A stretch of DNA of 64,000 nt from Plut-88900 sp965116945 (GTDB lineage Bacteria; Chloroflexota; Dehalococcoidia; Plut-88900), in NCBI GenBank assembly GCA_965116945.1, contig OZ220734.1, forward strand, positions 2,418,001-2,482,000. The letters are read 5' to 3'. Shown one piece after another: positions 48,519 to 57,710 of the stretch; position 1 is the first letter of the stretch; each line of letters starts with the position of its first letter. The notes beneath the pieces were generated by a model, which did no database searches, was not told where the DNA came from, and was given only the letters and a program-made list of their open reading frames with translations. A program made the position numbers and the translations under genes.

Positions 48519-50252
48519 CTAGTACCCCTTCGCCTCCGCTCGGCGCAGCAGGTCCACCCCTCCCCTCAACCTCCCCGATTCCTCGTCTACCAATACCCCT
48601 GTAGGCCGCGCAAAGCTATGGTTCGCGTAGTCTTCGGGCCCGATAACCATCCTGTGTCCTCGCGCCTTCAGGCCGTCCACCGTATCAGGATCAATGGCCT
48701 CATGGTAAGCCGTCTCCAGGCCGCTCGCGTCGACCCTCGGCGCCGCTATCGCATCCTGCATCCCCATCCCAAAGTCCACCACGTTCATAATCACTTGAGA
48801 AACCGCATTGATAATCTTCCTTCCACCCGGAGCCCCGACAGTCATAATCGGCTTCCCATCCTTTAAAACCAGCATCGGCGACATGTTCACCAGTGGCCTC
48901 TTCCATCCCGCTATCGAGTTCGCACGCCCGGGACTCGGGTTGAACCACAACATCCCGTCCGCCAGTATCACCCCCGTCCCCCGACACCCGATCATCGACC
49001 CGAAGCTGTTCACCATCGTATGCGTACACGACACCATGTTCCGGTCCTTATCGATAACGCTCAAGTGTGTCGTACTCGACTTCGGCGAAGAACCCGACAT
49101 CGCATACTCCCCGCCCTTCGACTCCGGGTCGAATGACCAGGGATCATGGATGGCCATGTCTGCGTACTTTAGCCAGGGCGGAGTCCCTCCTTCCGGCTCC
49201 AGTCGGGCGTTCACCCTGTCCATCTCCGCCGCCAGCGCAGCCCCGTATCCCGTGGAAAGCAGGCCTTTCACCGGGACCGACACAAACTCCGGATCACCCA
49301 GGAACCGGTACCTGTCCGCAAACGCATGTCGGGTAGCCTCTATAAACAGGTGCAGCGCTTCCACACTGTTGTGCCCCCGCGCCCCGAGGTCGATGTTGTT
49401 CAATATCGAAAGCGTTTCCATGCCAGTAGTCCCGCCGTTCACAGCCCTCGCCCCGAGCACCGTGTGCCCCCTGTAAGTGATGGAAACCGGCTCTACCTCT
49501 TCCGCCTCATACCTCTCCATGTCTTCCATCGACAGAACTCCCCCACCCGACTGCACCTCCTTCACAATCGCCTCTGCTATCTCACCCCTGTAGAACGCAT
49601 CCGGCCCAGACTTGGCCACCGCCCTCAATGTTTGGCCCAGGTCCCTCTGCACCAGCCGTGACCCGACAGTCGGAGGGAATCCCCTGTTCAATAGCAGTTC
49701 GGAAATACCCGGATACCTCACCAGCCTTTTCATTTCGTCGGATATAGACGCGGCGGTGTACCAGTCCACCTCGAAGCCCTGCTCCGCTAGACGGATTGCC
49801 GGTTCCAACACCTGTTCCAGTGGTAAAGATCCGTACCTGCTATGGGCCATGCAAAAGCCCGCTATCGTTCCCGGTACAGTGGCCGACTTCGCCCCGATTA
49901 TGTTCTCCGAGTTGGCGACGCTTTGCAGCCCGATATCCATGATCGCGGAGTCGGACACCTGGTACATGTCGGCGGTAGCCGCTCCAGGCGCCCGAGGACT
50001 GAACTCAATCACCACCGATTTCCCCTGCTCAGCCAGGTGGATCAACATGAAACCGCACCCGCCTATGCTCGTCATCATAGGCTCCACCACACACGCCGTG
50101 AAACCCGTCGCCACTGCCGCGTCAACGGCATTCCCGCCCGCCTTCAACATCTCCAACCCGGCCTCAGAGGACATACCATGGTTTGCTGCAACCACTCCGT
50201 TCTCCGCTACCACTTCGTCTTTGCTTACCCTTAGTTTGCTGTTGAGCGACAT
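48519..50252 (-). CDS. ggt: Gamma-glutamyltransferase family protein
   Basis: 577 residues of an Ntn-hydrolase that would autocleave into two subunits. The N-terminal block NHGMSSEAGLEMLKAGGNAV is typical. The nucleophile is the threonine of KSSTTHLSVIDKDRNMVS; GAPGGRKIINAVSQVIMN and the AAPRVDASG segment are C-terminal family blocks. No signal peptide is visible (MSLNSKLRVSKDEVV), unlike periplasmic GGTs, so it may be cytosolic and act on gamma-glutamyl or similar amides. It starts 13 bases after aroKB. Confidence 0.92.
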   Translation of the reverse strand: MSLNSKLRVSKDEVVAENGVVAANHGMSSEAGLEMLKAGGNAVDAAVATGFTACVVEPMMTSIGGCGFMLIHLAEQGKSVVIEFSPRAPGAATADMYQVSDSAIMDIGLQSVANSENIIGAKSATVPGTIAGFCMAHSRYGSLPLEQVLEPAIRLAEQGFEVDWYTAASISDEMKRLVRYPGISELLLNRGFPPTVGSRLVQRDLGQTLRAVAKSGPDAFYRGEIAEAIVKEVQSGGGVLSMEDMERYEAEEVEPVSITYRGHTVLGARAVNGGTTGMETLSILNNIDLGARGHNSVEALHLFIEATRHAFADRYRFLGDPEFVSVPVKGLLSTGYGAALAAEMDRVNARLEPEGGTPPWLKYADMAIHDPWSFDPESKGGEYAMSGSSPKSSTTHLSVIDKDRNMVSCTHTMVNSFGSMIGCRGTGVILADGMLWFNPSPGRANSIAGWKRPLVNMSPMLVLKDGKPIMTVGAPGGRKIINAVSQVIMNVVDFGMGMQDAIAAPRVDASGLETAYHEAIDPDTVDGLKARGHRMVIGPEDYANHSFARPTGVLVDEESGRLRGGVDLLRRAEAKGY

Positions 50253-50265
50253 TAAGCGTGGCCTC

Positions 50266-52014
50266 CTAATTGTTTTCTCCCGCCACCAACCCCCCCAACA
50301 CTTCCCTCACCGACTCCATCGGTATGTCGTCCCTGATCACCGGCCTCCCGACATCCTCCAACAATACCCACCGGATCGCCTTCCCCCTCACCTTCTTGTC
50401 GAGGAACATCGCCTCTATCAACCTCTCCGGGTCCAGCTCCCGGATCGAAGTTGGCAACCCAAACTCCTTCAGCAACCTCGATAGCCGATCCACAACCTCT
50501 TCCCCCAGCCCCGCATGTTTCTGACTCAGCCGCGCCGCTCCTATCATCCCTATCGACACCGCTTCCCCGTGCAGAAGCTCGCCATATTCCGTGGCCGCCT
50601 CCAGCGCATGTCCTATCGTGTGCCCGAAGTTCAAAATCATACGCCACCCCGCCTCCCTCTCATCCCCTCCCACAACCCTCCCCTTTAGCCCCGAGCTTCG
50701 CTCTACGATCTCCGTAGTCACTTCGGGATCAAGGGCCAGCACACTGTCAAGGTCTCGTTCCAATGTGTCCAGAAGGTCTGGGTCCATTATCATCCCGTGC
50801 TTGATCGTCTCCGCCCACCCCGACCGCCGCTCCCGAGGCACCAGCGTTCCCAGCGTTTCTACATCCGAGAGCACCAGCCTGGGCTGGTAGAATGCACCGA
50901 TCAGGTTCTTGGCTCTCGGGTGGTTTATTGCTACTTTCCCCCCTATAGCCGAGTCGGTCATCGCCAGGAGGCTCGTCGGCGCGTGTATCAGGGGAATGCC
51001 CCGTAGGAATGTCGCTGCGGCGTAGCCCGCCAGGTCTCCCGCCACCCCGCCCCCCAGGGCCACCACCGCGCTGCCCCGTTCAAGCCGTTGCTCCACCATC
51101 CAATCATAAATCTTCGTCAGCGCATCCCCCGATTTGCTCCTCTCTCCCGACGGCACCGAATACGCCGACGCCTCAAAACCCACCAACATCAAAGAACTTA
51201 GCGCCTTCTCTCCATGAATACCGAACACTCCTGCATCTGCGACTACCGCAGCCTTTCCGGAAAGTCCCAGGTTTCTCATCCGCTGACCAAGTTCCGACAG
51301 GATCCCCCACCCGACAAACACAGGGTACCGACCCCCGGGCGTCTCCACAACGAACGACGCACCCATGTCCCGGCAGTACGGCGATTCAGCCTCCCGCCCC
51401 TTCGTCCCGACCGGCGGGAAGACCGTCGCAGCCGCTTGCTCCCTCTCGAACTTGCGCTGCCCGTATCTCACTCCTCTGATCACCTCTCTCACCACCTCGT
51501 CCGAAGTCAGGTCGTCGGTGTGTACCGTCCAGTCGGCGGTCGCGTAGAAGCGTTGCCGATACTCCTTCAGCGCCTCTATCCTCTTCTTGGGCTCATCCCC
51601 CTCCAGCAGTGGACGCACCTGCCCCTTGGATTCGTTCCCCAGGTGCCTCTTCAGCCTGCCGAACAGGAAGTCGGGCTTCGCTTCCAGGCATACCACCACC
51701 CCGCTCCTGGCCATAGCGGTCCGGTTGTCGGGGTCCAGCGGCACCCCACCCCCCGTCGAGACTATCAGCCGACTCCGCCCGCTGATCTCCTCCATCAACC
51801 CCCGCTCCCGTGCCCTGAATCCCGGCTCCCCTTCCTCTCTGAAGATCTCCGGTATCGGCCTCCCGGCCCTCGCCGCGATCTCATCGTCCATGTCCAGATG
51901 CTGCCTGCGCATCCGTCGCGCCAACCTGCGTCCTATGGCCGACTTCCCGCTTCCCGAAAACCCGACCAGGTACACATTCCAGTCCTCGACCTTCGTTTGT
52001 CCCCGATTATTCAT
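50266..52014 (-). CDS. aroKB: Fused shikimate kinase - 3-dehydroquinate synthase
   Basis: 582 residues. Residues about 12-185 are shikimate kinase (Walker A VGFSGSGKSAIG, HLDMDDEIAARAG, STGGGVPLD). Residues about 225-580 are dehydroquinate synthase (PVFVGWGILSELGQRM, SGERSKS, VALGGGVAGDLAGYAAATF, NFGHTIGHALEAAT). The enzymes catalyse steps 5 and 2 of the shikimate pathway, so the fusion joins non-consecutive steps. No frameshift at the junction. aroC and aroE lie just upstream in the same direction. Confidence 0.96.
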   Translation of the reverse strand: MNNRGQTKVEDWNVYLVGFSGSGKSAIGRRLARRMRRQHLDMDDEIAARAGRPIPEIFREEGEPGFRARERGLMEEISGRSRLIVSTGGGVPLDPDNRTAMARSGVVVCLEAKPDFLFGRLKRHLGNESKGQVRPLLEGDEPKKRIEALKEYRQRFYATADWTVHTDDLTSDEVVREVIRGVRYGQRKFEREQAAATVFPPVGTKGREAESPYCRDMGASFVVETPGGRYPVFVGWGILSELGQRMRNLGLSGKAAVVADAGVFGIHGEKALSSLMLVGFEASAYSVPSGERSKSGDALTKIYDWMVEQRLERGSAVVALGGGVAGDLAGYAAATFLRGIPLIHAPTSLLAMTDSAIGGKVAINHPRAKNLIGAFYQPRLVLSDVETLGTLVPRERRSGWAETIKHGMIMDPDLLDTLERDLDSVLALDPEVTTEIVERSSGLKGRVVGGDEREAGWRMILNFGHTIGHALEAATEYGELLHGEAVSIGMIGAARLSQKHAGLGEEVVDRLSRLLKEFGLPTSIRELDPERLIEAMFLDKKVRGKAIRWVLLEDVGRPVIRDDIPMESVREVLGGLVAGENN

Positions 52015-52070
52015 GCACTTCCGTTATTGGGAAATCTGGTACTACCTATGGGAGGCCGAGAAGTGTCCTA

Positions 52071-52110
52071 TCCCCTCTCCCTTGACGGGAGAGAGTCAGG
52101 GTGAAGTTGA
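52071..52110. repeat. Divergent copy of the CCCTCTCCC/GGGAGAG repeat
   Basis: TCCCCTCTCCCTTGACGGGA and following AGGGTGAA match the families at 26996 and 28526 with several changes. Located between aroC and aroKB. Confidence 0.7.
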
Positions 52111-52136
52111 GATAAAGAACACCACTGCCAAAGAAC

Positions 52137-53321
52137 TCAATTGTGCTCACCAACCCCCACCGGCCCCTCCACCGTCTCCACATACGACTTCATATTCCGC
52201 ACAGTCTCCTCTATGTGGTCCCCGCCGAACTTCTCCATTACCGCATCTGCCAGGACTATAGCCATCATAGCCTCACCCACAATTCCTCCCGGTGGCGCCT
52301 GACACACGTCGCTCCGTTCATAGTGCGCCTGGATCTTCTCTCCCGTGACCAGGTCCACCGACGGCAGAGGCTTCGCCAGCGTCGATATTGGCTTTATCGC
52401 CACCCGTACCACGATATCCTCACCGTTGCTCATACCCCCCTCAATTCCCCCTGCCCGATTCGAGACCCGCTTCCACCTCCTTCCCTGGCTTCCATCAAAA
52501 GGCTCAATCACATCGTGAACCTGTGACCCGAGCATCTGGGCTTGCTCAAACCCCGGCCCCACCTCCACCCCTTTCACCGCATTAATGCTCATCATCGCCT
52601 GCGCCAGGTTCGCGTCCAGCTTCCGGTCCCAGTGAACGTGACTTCCGACACCTATCGGCACCCCCGACGCCACGACCTGGAACACCCCACCCACCGTATC
52701 CCCCGATTCCTTCGCAGCATCTATCGCCGCAATCATCTTCGCCTCGACCTCCGGCTCGTGGCACCGCACCACCGACTCCTCCACTACCCCCCAGTCCTCC
52801 GGCATCGGGTCCTTCACCTCGTGACCCCCGATAGACAGCGTGTTGCTGTGTATCGCAATGCCCAACTCGCTGAGCAGCTTCCTGCACACCGCCCCCACCG
52901 CCACCCGCGCCGCCGTCTCCCGGGCGCTGGCCCGCTCCAGGATGTTCCGCACGTCGTCCTGCTTGTACTTCAGGATTCCAGGCATGTCGGCGTGGCCGGG
53001 CCTCAGCCTCGTTATCTTCTTCACCTGCCCGTTCATCTCCTCCACCGCCATCACTTCATGCCAGTTCTCCCAGTCCCTGTTCTGTATCCACATCCCGATG
53101 GGGCTGCCCAGCGTAACCCCGTGCCTCACCCCCGACTTGATAAGCGCCCGGTCCTTCTCTATCTGCATCCGGCCCCCGCGCCCGTATCCTTTCTGACGCC
53201 GTGCTAGGTCTTCTCTTATGTAATCTTCTCCCAGCGTTAGCCCCGCAGGTACCCCCTCAACAATAATTGAGAGCCCCTGCCCGTGGGACTCTCCACTGGT
53301 CAGAAACCGAATTTTACTCAT
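52137..53321 (-). CDS. aroC: Chorismate synthase
   Basis: 394 residues. Converts EPSP to chorismate using reduced FMN. Signature blocks are FLTSGESHGQGLSIIVEGVP, RRQKGYGRGGRM, RPGHADMPGILKY, ERASARETAARVAVGAV, SNRAGGIEGGMSNGEDIV and CQAPPGGIVGEAM. Length is normal for the long bacterial form. The start overlaps the aroE stop by 4 bases (ATGA). Confidence 0.98.
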   Translation of the reverse strand: MSKIRFLTSGESHGQGLSIIVEGVPAGLTLGEDYIREDLARRQKGYGRGGRMQIEKDRALIKSGVRHGVTLGSPIGMWIQNRDWENWHEVMAVEEMNGQVKKITRLRPGHADMPGILKYKQDDVRNILERASARETAARVAVGAVCRKLLSELGIAIHSNTLSIGGHEVKDPMPEDWGVVEESVVRCHEPEVEAKMIAAIDAAKESGDTVGGVFQVVASGVPIGVGSHVHWDRKLDANLAQAMMSINAVKGVEVGPGFEQAQMLGSQVHDVIEPFDGSQGRRWKRVSNRAGGIEGGMSNGEDIVVRVAIKPISTLAKPLPSVDLVTGEKIQAHYERSDVCQAPPGGIVGEAMMAIVLADAVMEKFGGDHIEETVRNMKSYVETVEGPVGVGEHN

Positions 53322-54160
53322 CTATTTGCCATCGCTTCTTGTGCTGCTCTAAACATAGCCTCAACCGGAGCCCGGCGCCCGAACCACAGTTCAAAGGCCT
53401 CCACTCCCTGAAATACCAGCATCGGGAGTCCCCCGAGGGTCTTTGCCCCGCCTTTTTTCGCCAGCTTCAGCAGCGTCGTTTGCTCAGGATTATATATCAG
53501 GTCGTAGACCAGGGCCCCCGGAACGATGCGCTTCGGAGGCACTGGCGACGCATCCTCCATAGCCGTATGCTTCATCCCCACCGATGTCCCATTCACCAGG
53601 AGGTCATATTCCATTCCCTCTGGGACCTCCCCTTCCACCAGCACCTTCAGATTCGGATAAGCGCGCGATACTTCCGCCCCCAACCTCTCCGCCCGGCTCA
53701 CGGTCCGGTTCACCAGCATCATCGAGGAAACACCCTCGCCAGCCAGCCCGAACACCACCGCCCGCCCCGCCCCTCCTGTCCCTACCACAACCACTCTCTT
53801 TCCCCGCGAATCAAACCCGCCCTGCTCCTTCAGACCCCGCAAAAAGCCCGGCGCATCCGTGTTGTGCCCCGTAAGCCTGCCTCCATCCGAAACTATCGTG
53901 TTTACGCTGCCTATCAACCTGGCAGTTTCGCTCACGTCGTCCAGTAGAGGCATCACGGACTCCTTGTGGGGAATCGTCACGCTTGCCCCGACAAATCCCT
54001 CCTCCCGAAAGCTCTCCAGCCTGCTCTCAAGGTCCTCGGGCGCGGTCTCCAGGCCCTCATACCGGGCGTCGATGCCCTCGGCATCCAGCGCAGCTTGTTG
54101 AAATATCGGGGATATCGAATGTCCCAGCGGGTACCCGATTATTCCGAGAGACTTCCTCAT
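53318..54160 (-). CDS. aroE: Shikimate dehydrogenase
   Basis: 280 residues. NADPH-dependent reduction of 3-dehydroshikimate. Substrate domain: IIGYPLGHSISPIFQQAAL, VTIPHKESVMPLLD (catalytic lysine) and NTDAPGFLRGL (catalytic aspartate). Cofactor domain: VVVGTGGAGRAVVFGLA. It lies 5 bases after ruvX and overlaps aroC. Confidence 0.96.
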   Translation of the reverse strand: MRKSLGIIGYPLGHSISPIFQQAALDAEGIDARYEGLETAPEDLESRLESFREEGFVGASVTIPHKESVMPLLDDVSETARLIGSVNTIVSDGGRLTGHNTDAPGFLRGLKEQGGFDSRGKRVVVVGTGGAGRAVVFGLAGEGVSSMMLVNRTVSRAERLGAEVSRAYPNLKVLVEGEVPEGMEYDLLVNGTSVGMKHTAMEDASPVPPKRIVPGALVYDLIYNPEQTTLLKLAKKGGAKTLGGLPMLVFQGVEAFELWFGRRAPVEAMFRAAQEAMANR

Positions 54161-54165
54161 CAGAG

Positions 54166-54603
54166 CTATCCTCCGGCCCGGGTCCCGACCTCGCTCCGCC
54201 TCATCTCGAGATATTCCCGCAGGATTACTGCCGCAGCCACCGAGTCCCTCTTCCCCTTCTTCCGCCCCCTCTTGACCCCTGACTCCCTCATAATCCCGTC
54301 TGCCGCCCGCGACGAATAGCTCTCATCCCAGGTCCTGACCGGTACGGATATCCTATCGGCAAGCATTTCCGCAAAAATCTTCGTCTTCTCTCCCTGCCTC
54401 CCCACCCCACCGTCCAAAGACACCGGAATCCCCACCACCACCTCCCCGACCGCCTCGCGCTCCACCAATCCCACAATCTGTTCAATTGCACCCGCCCGGG
54501 TCCGGGCCCTGACTGCTTCCCGGGGTTCGACCACGGTCCTCGTTGGGTCGCTCACCGCCACCCCAATCCGCACATCCCCCACATCCAGGCCCATCAACCG
54601 CAT
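54166..54603 (-). CDS. ruvX: RuvX/YqgF-family RNase H-fold nuclease
   Basis: 145 residues. An RNase H-like fold with acidic residues in MGLDVGDVRIGVAVSDPT (first Asp), VVVGIPVSLDG and TWDESYSSRAADGIMRE (Glu and downstream Asp). RuvX/YqgF acts in 16S rRNA 5' maturation and/or Holliday junction processing. Gene order alaS-ruvX is common in bacteria. Confidence 0.9.
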   Translation of the reverse strand: MRLMGLDVGDVRIGVAVSDPTRTVVEPREAVRARTRAGAIEQIVGLVEREAVGEVVVGIPVSLDGGVGRQGEKTKIFAEMLADRISVPVRTWDESYSSRAADGIMRESGVKRGRKKGKRDSVAAAVILREYLEMRRSEVGTRAGG

Positions 54604-54660
54604 TCCAACCCCTTATCCGTCATCCAGCCCCCGACTCGCATCCAATCCGTGTGTGGGGCA

Positions 54661-54710
54661 TTCCGCTCGCCCTGAGCGGAGTCGAAGGGTCTCAAGAGCG
54701 GAATGGGTGG
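54661..54710. repeat. Copy of the CGCTC-CTGAGC-GTCGAAGG repeat
   Basis: TTCCGCTCGCCCTGAGCGGA, then GTCGAAGGGTCTCAAGAGCGGAA; inverted ends GCTC/GAGC as in the family at 32036. Between ruvX and alaS. Confidence 0.75.
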
Positions 54711-54738
54711 GGTGACGGTGAACGCTGCATCCAACACC

Positions 54739-57366
54739 CTACCCCCCACCCTCCCTCACCAACCTCGCCACCTCACCCAGCGCCGCCGACACCTTGCTCT
54801 TGTCCTTCCCACCCGCCTGTGCCATCTCCGGGCTTCCACCCCCACCCCCGCCAGCAACCTTGGCCACCTGCTTCACGATGTTCCCGGCGTGGACTCCCTT
54901 GGAAGCAAGGTCAGGCGTCGACATCGCAATGAACATCGGACGGTCGTTGATAACCGACCCCAGCACCACGAAAACGCTTCCAAGCTTGGCCTTCAGCAGG
55001 TCTCCCATCTCCCGCATCGTCTCGACGTTCGGTGCATCCACCTGTGCCGTAACAACCTTCGCCCCGTCCACATCCTGCACCTGCGAAAGCAGGTCCTCCG
55101 CCTCCCGACGCCCCGCATCCCGCTCCAGTTTGTCGGCCCGCCTCCGCTGCGCGTCCAACTCCTCCATCAACCCCGATATCTTCTCCGAAATGTCCTCCGG
55201 CGCCGACTGCAGTTGCGCCGATATCTCGTCGACCAGGTCGTACCGCTTTGCCAGCAGCGCCTGCACCGACGCCCCCGTAACCGCTTCAATCCGCCTCAGC
55301 CCCGAGCCTATGCTCCCTTCGTCCGTAACCTGGAAGTTCCACACCTCCCCCGTCCGACCCACATGCGTACCACCGCACACCTCAAAGCTGAACCTGTCAA
55401 CACCCTCCCCCATCGAGACCAGCCTCACTACATCCGGGTACTTGTCCCCGAAGAACGCCAGGGCGCCCCTGTTGATCGCCTCCGGGTATGGCGCCGAGTC
55501 ATTGGACACCGCCAGATCAGAGCGTATTTTGTCATTCACCAGGTTGCGAATGTCATGTAAATCTGCCTGCCCGAGCCCGACCGGATGCGTAAAGTCGAAC
55601 CTCAACCTGTCCGGCGCTACCAGCGACCCCGCCTGCCGAACGTGCTGGCCCAGCACCTCTCGCAACGCAGCGTGCAACAAATGGGTTGCAGTATGGTTGC
55701 GCGTCGCCTCCCTCCTGTGCCCCTGATCTACCGTCATCTTCACCGCATCCCCCACCCCCATCTCCCCGTCAACAACTCGGCCCCGGTGCACGTAAAATCC
55801 CAGCATCGTCGCCTGCGTGTCCTCCACCATGAACCGACCATCCGCGCCCGCAATCTCCCCTCTATCACCCACCTGTCCCCCGCCCTCGGCGTAGAACGGC
55901 GTCTCCATCGTCACCACCTCAACCTCCTCCCCCACCCCCACCCTCTGCACCGACACCCCTTCCCTCAAAAGCCCCACCACAACGGACTCACCGGCCAACA
56001 ATTCGTAGCCCGTGAACCGCGTCGCCCCCAACCCCGCCGCCGCATACGCCTCCGCCATCTTGTCCTTGCCGAACGCCTTCGCAGACCTGCTCCTCGCCCT
56101 CTGAGCCTCCATCTCCCGCTCAAATCCCTTCATGTCCACCCCAAACCCGTGCCCCGCGGCCACCTCCTCCGTGAGTTCAGGTGGGAACCCGTAGGTGTCG
56201 TAAAGCCTGAAGACATCTACCGCGGCTATCACCCTGTTCCCGTTCCCCCCAGAAACTATCGTCTCAAGGTGTGTCATTCCCGCATCCAGCGTGTCGTGGA
56301 ATCGAGCTTCTTCCTGCTCAATTACCTTCAGCACGAACTCTCGGTTCCTCTGGAGGTCCGGGTAGGCATCCTTCATGTTCTCGATAACAGTCTCGGCTAT
56401 GGTAACCAGAACCGGCTCCCGAACCCCGAGCTTCCTCGCAAACGTCACCGCCCGACGCAATATCCTCCTCAGCACGTATCCCCGACCCTCGTTCGCAGGC
56501 ACCACGCCGTCACTTATCAGGAACGTCGTGCCCCGAGCATGCTCTGCCAGCACTCGCATCGCAACGTCCGTCTCCTTGTCCGCCCCATATTCCCGATCCG
56601 TCACCCCCGACACCTTGTCCATGATCGCCCCGAACCCGTCCGTCTCGTAGACGTTCGTCACCCCCTGCAGGATCGCAGCAGTCCGTTCCAACCCCATCCC
56701 CGTGTCGATGTTTCCGCTTGGCAGTGGCGTACGGTTACCGTCCACGTCCTGGTTGTACTCTGTAAGCACCAGGTTGTAGAACTCTGTAAACCGGTTACAG
56801 TCGCATGCCGGCCCACAGTCGGGCTTTCCACACGATAGCTCTTCCCCGAAGTCGTAGTAGATCTCCGTGCAGGGCCCACACGGTCCCGAGTCTCCCGGTG
56901 GCCCCCACCAGTTCTCGCTCTCGTCGTAGCGCACCAGCCGCTCCTCAGGCACCCCCAGTCCCCTCCAGTACTCGTACGACTCATCGTCATCCAGGAACAC
57001 GCTCACCCACAGCTTTTCCTTCGGCAGCCTGAAACGCTCCGTCACCAGCTCCCATGCCCACTCTATCGCTTCCTTCTTGAAATAGTCCGCCACGCTGAAG
57101 TTCCCCAGCATCTCGAAGAACGTCAGGTGGTCCGCATCCCCCACCGAGTCTATATCCGTGGTCCGGAAACACTTCTGACACGACGCAATCCGGGGCCCGG
57201 GCGCTTTGGCCTCTCCTGTGAAGAACGGCTTAATCTGCACGACACCCGCACTGGTAAGCAGCAGCGTCGGGTCGCCAATCGGAATCAGGGACGAACTGGG
57301 TATCACCAAGTGCCCCTTCGACTCATAGAAAGACAGGAATTCCTGCCTTAGTTCATCGCTCTTCAA
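54739..57366 (-). CDS. alaS: Alanyl-tRNA synthetase
   Basis: About 875 residues. The start is taken as TTG 57366 (LKSDELRQEFLSFYESKGH; GAAAGGGG upstream), which gives the normal family N-terminus; an ATG at 57420 would add 18 residues and sit too close to the promoter. Class-II core ILIGDPTLL-like (SSLIPIGDPTLLLTSAGVVQ), MLGNFSVADYFKKEAIEWAW, editing domain zinc motif HTATHLLHAALRE with later VCGGTHVGRTGEV, and a C-terminal DHHA1 domain with the usual GGGGGGSPEMAQAGG. Charges tRNA-Ala. First gene of the ruvX-aro run. Confidence 0.97.
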   Translation of the reverse strand: MKSDELRQEFLSFYESKGHLVIPSSSLIPIGDPTLLLTSAGVVQIKPFFTGEAKAPGPRIASCQKCFRTTDIDSVGDADHLTFFEMLGNFSVADYFKKEAIEWAWELVTERFRLPKEKLWVSVFLDDDESYEYWRGLGVPEERLVRYDESENWWGPPGDSGPCGPCTEIYYDFGEELSCGKPDCGPACDCNRFTEFYNLVLTEYNQDVDGNRTPLPSGNIDTGMGLERTAAILQGVTNVYETDGFGAIMDKVSGVTDREYGADKETDVAMRVLAEHARGTTFLISDGVVPANEGRGYVLRRILRRAVTFARKLGVREPVLVTIAETVIENMKDAYPDLQRNREFVLKVIEQEEARFHDTLDAGMTHLETIVSGGNGNRVIAAVDVFRLYDTYGFPPELTEEVAAGHGFGVDMKGFEREMEAQRARSRSAKAFGKDKMAEAYAAAGLGATRFTGYELLAGESVVVGLLREGVSVQRVGVGEEVEVVTMETPFYAEGGGQVGDRGEIAGADGRFMVEDTQATMLGFYVHRGRVVDGEMGVGDAVKMTVDQGHRREATRNHTATHLLHAALREVLGQHVRQAGSLVAPDRLRFDFTHPVGLGQADLHDIRNLVNDKIRSDLAVSNDSAPYPEAINRGALAFFGDKYPDVVRLVSMGEGVDRFSFEVCGGTHVGRTGEVWNFQVTDEGSIGSGLRRIEAVTGASVQALLAKRYDLVDEISAQLQSAPEDISEKISGLMEELDAQRRRADKLERDAGRREAEDLLSQVQDVDGAKVVTAQVDAPNVETMREMGDLLKAKLGSVFVVLGSVINDRPMFIAMSTPDLASKGVHAGNIVKQVAKVAGGGGGGSPEMAQAGGKDKSKVSAALGEVARLVREGGG

Positions 57367-57710
57367 ATCGCCCCTTTCTCGTACCTGGTCTGTTACTGGC
57401 TCAGCTTCATGCGCATTCAAACTGTTTCAAGATTCCATTGTAGTGTAGGCAAACCCCCTACCCCAGTCAACGAATCTCCATTGAGGGCGTAGGCCCTCCC
57501 GCCCCCGTAAGGGCAGGTGCAAGACCTGCCCTCCCGAGGGAAATGCAGCCATTCACATCGAGGCCATTCGAATGATGCCAGGAGAAGGTCTCCATTCTCC
57601 TTCAGCTGGATTGCGGCCTAATGTGTCTGGGGGTTAGTGGTTTGGAAATCCCTGAAGGTTTCCGCCTCTGAAACCCCTCAAACCCGCTCAGGTTGAGCGG
57701 CTCCGCACTG
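57367..57710. other. Intergenic region between ureohydrolase A and alaS
   Basis: 344 bases with no gene. It holds the alaS promoter (57442-57470) and a repeat at 57506-57540 (GTAAGGGCAGGTGCAAGACC, then TGCCCTCCCGAGGG), related to the GTAAGGGCGACCGG units at 28196 and 29197 but with different stem bases. Nothing else is recognisable. Confidence 0.6.
57442..57470 (-). promoter_or_regulatory. alaS promoter
   Basis: On the minus strand TTGACT (57470-57465), a 17-base spacer and TACACT (57447-57442). Expected transcript start near 57436, about 70 bases before TTG 57366. Confidence 0.6.
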
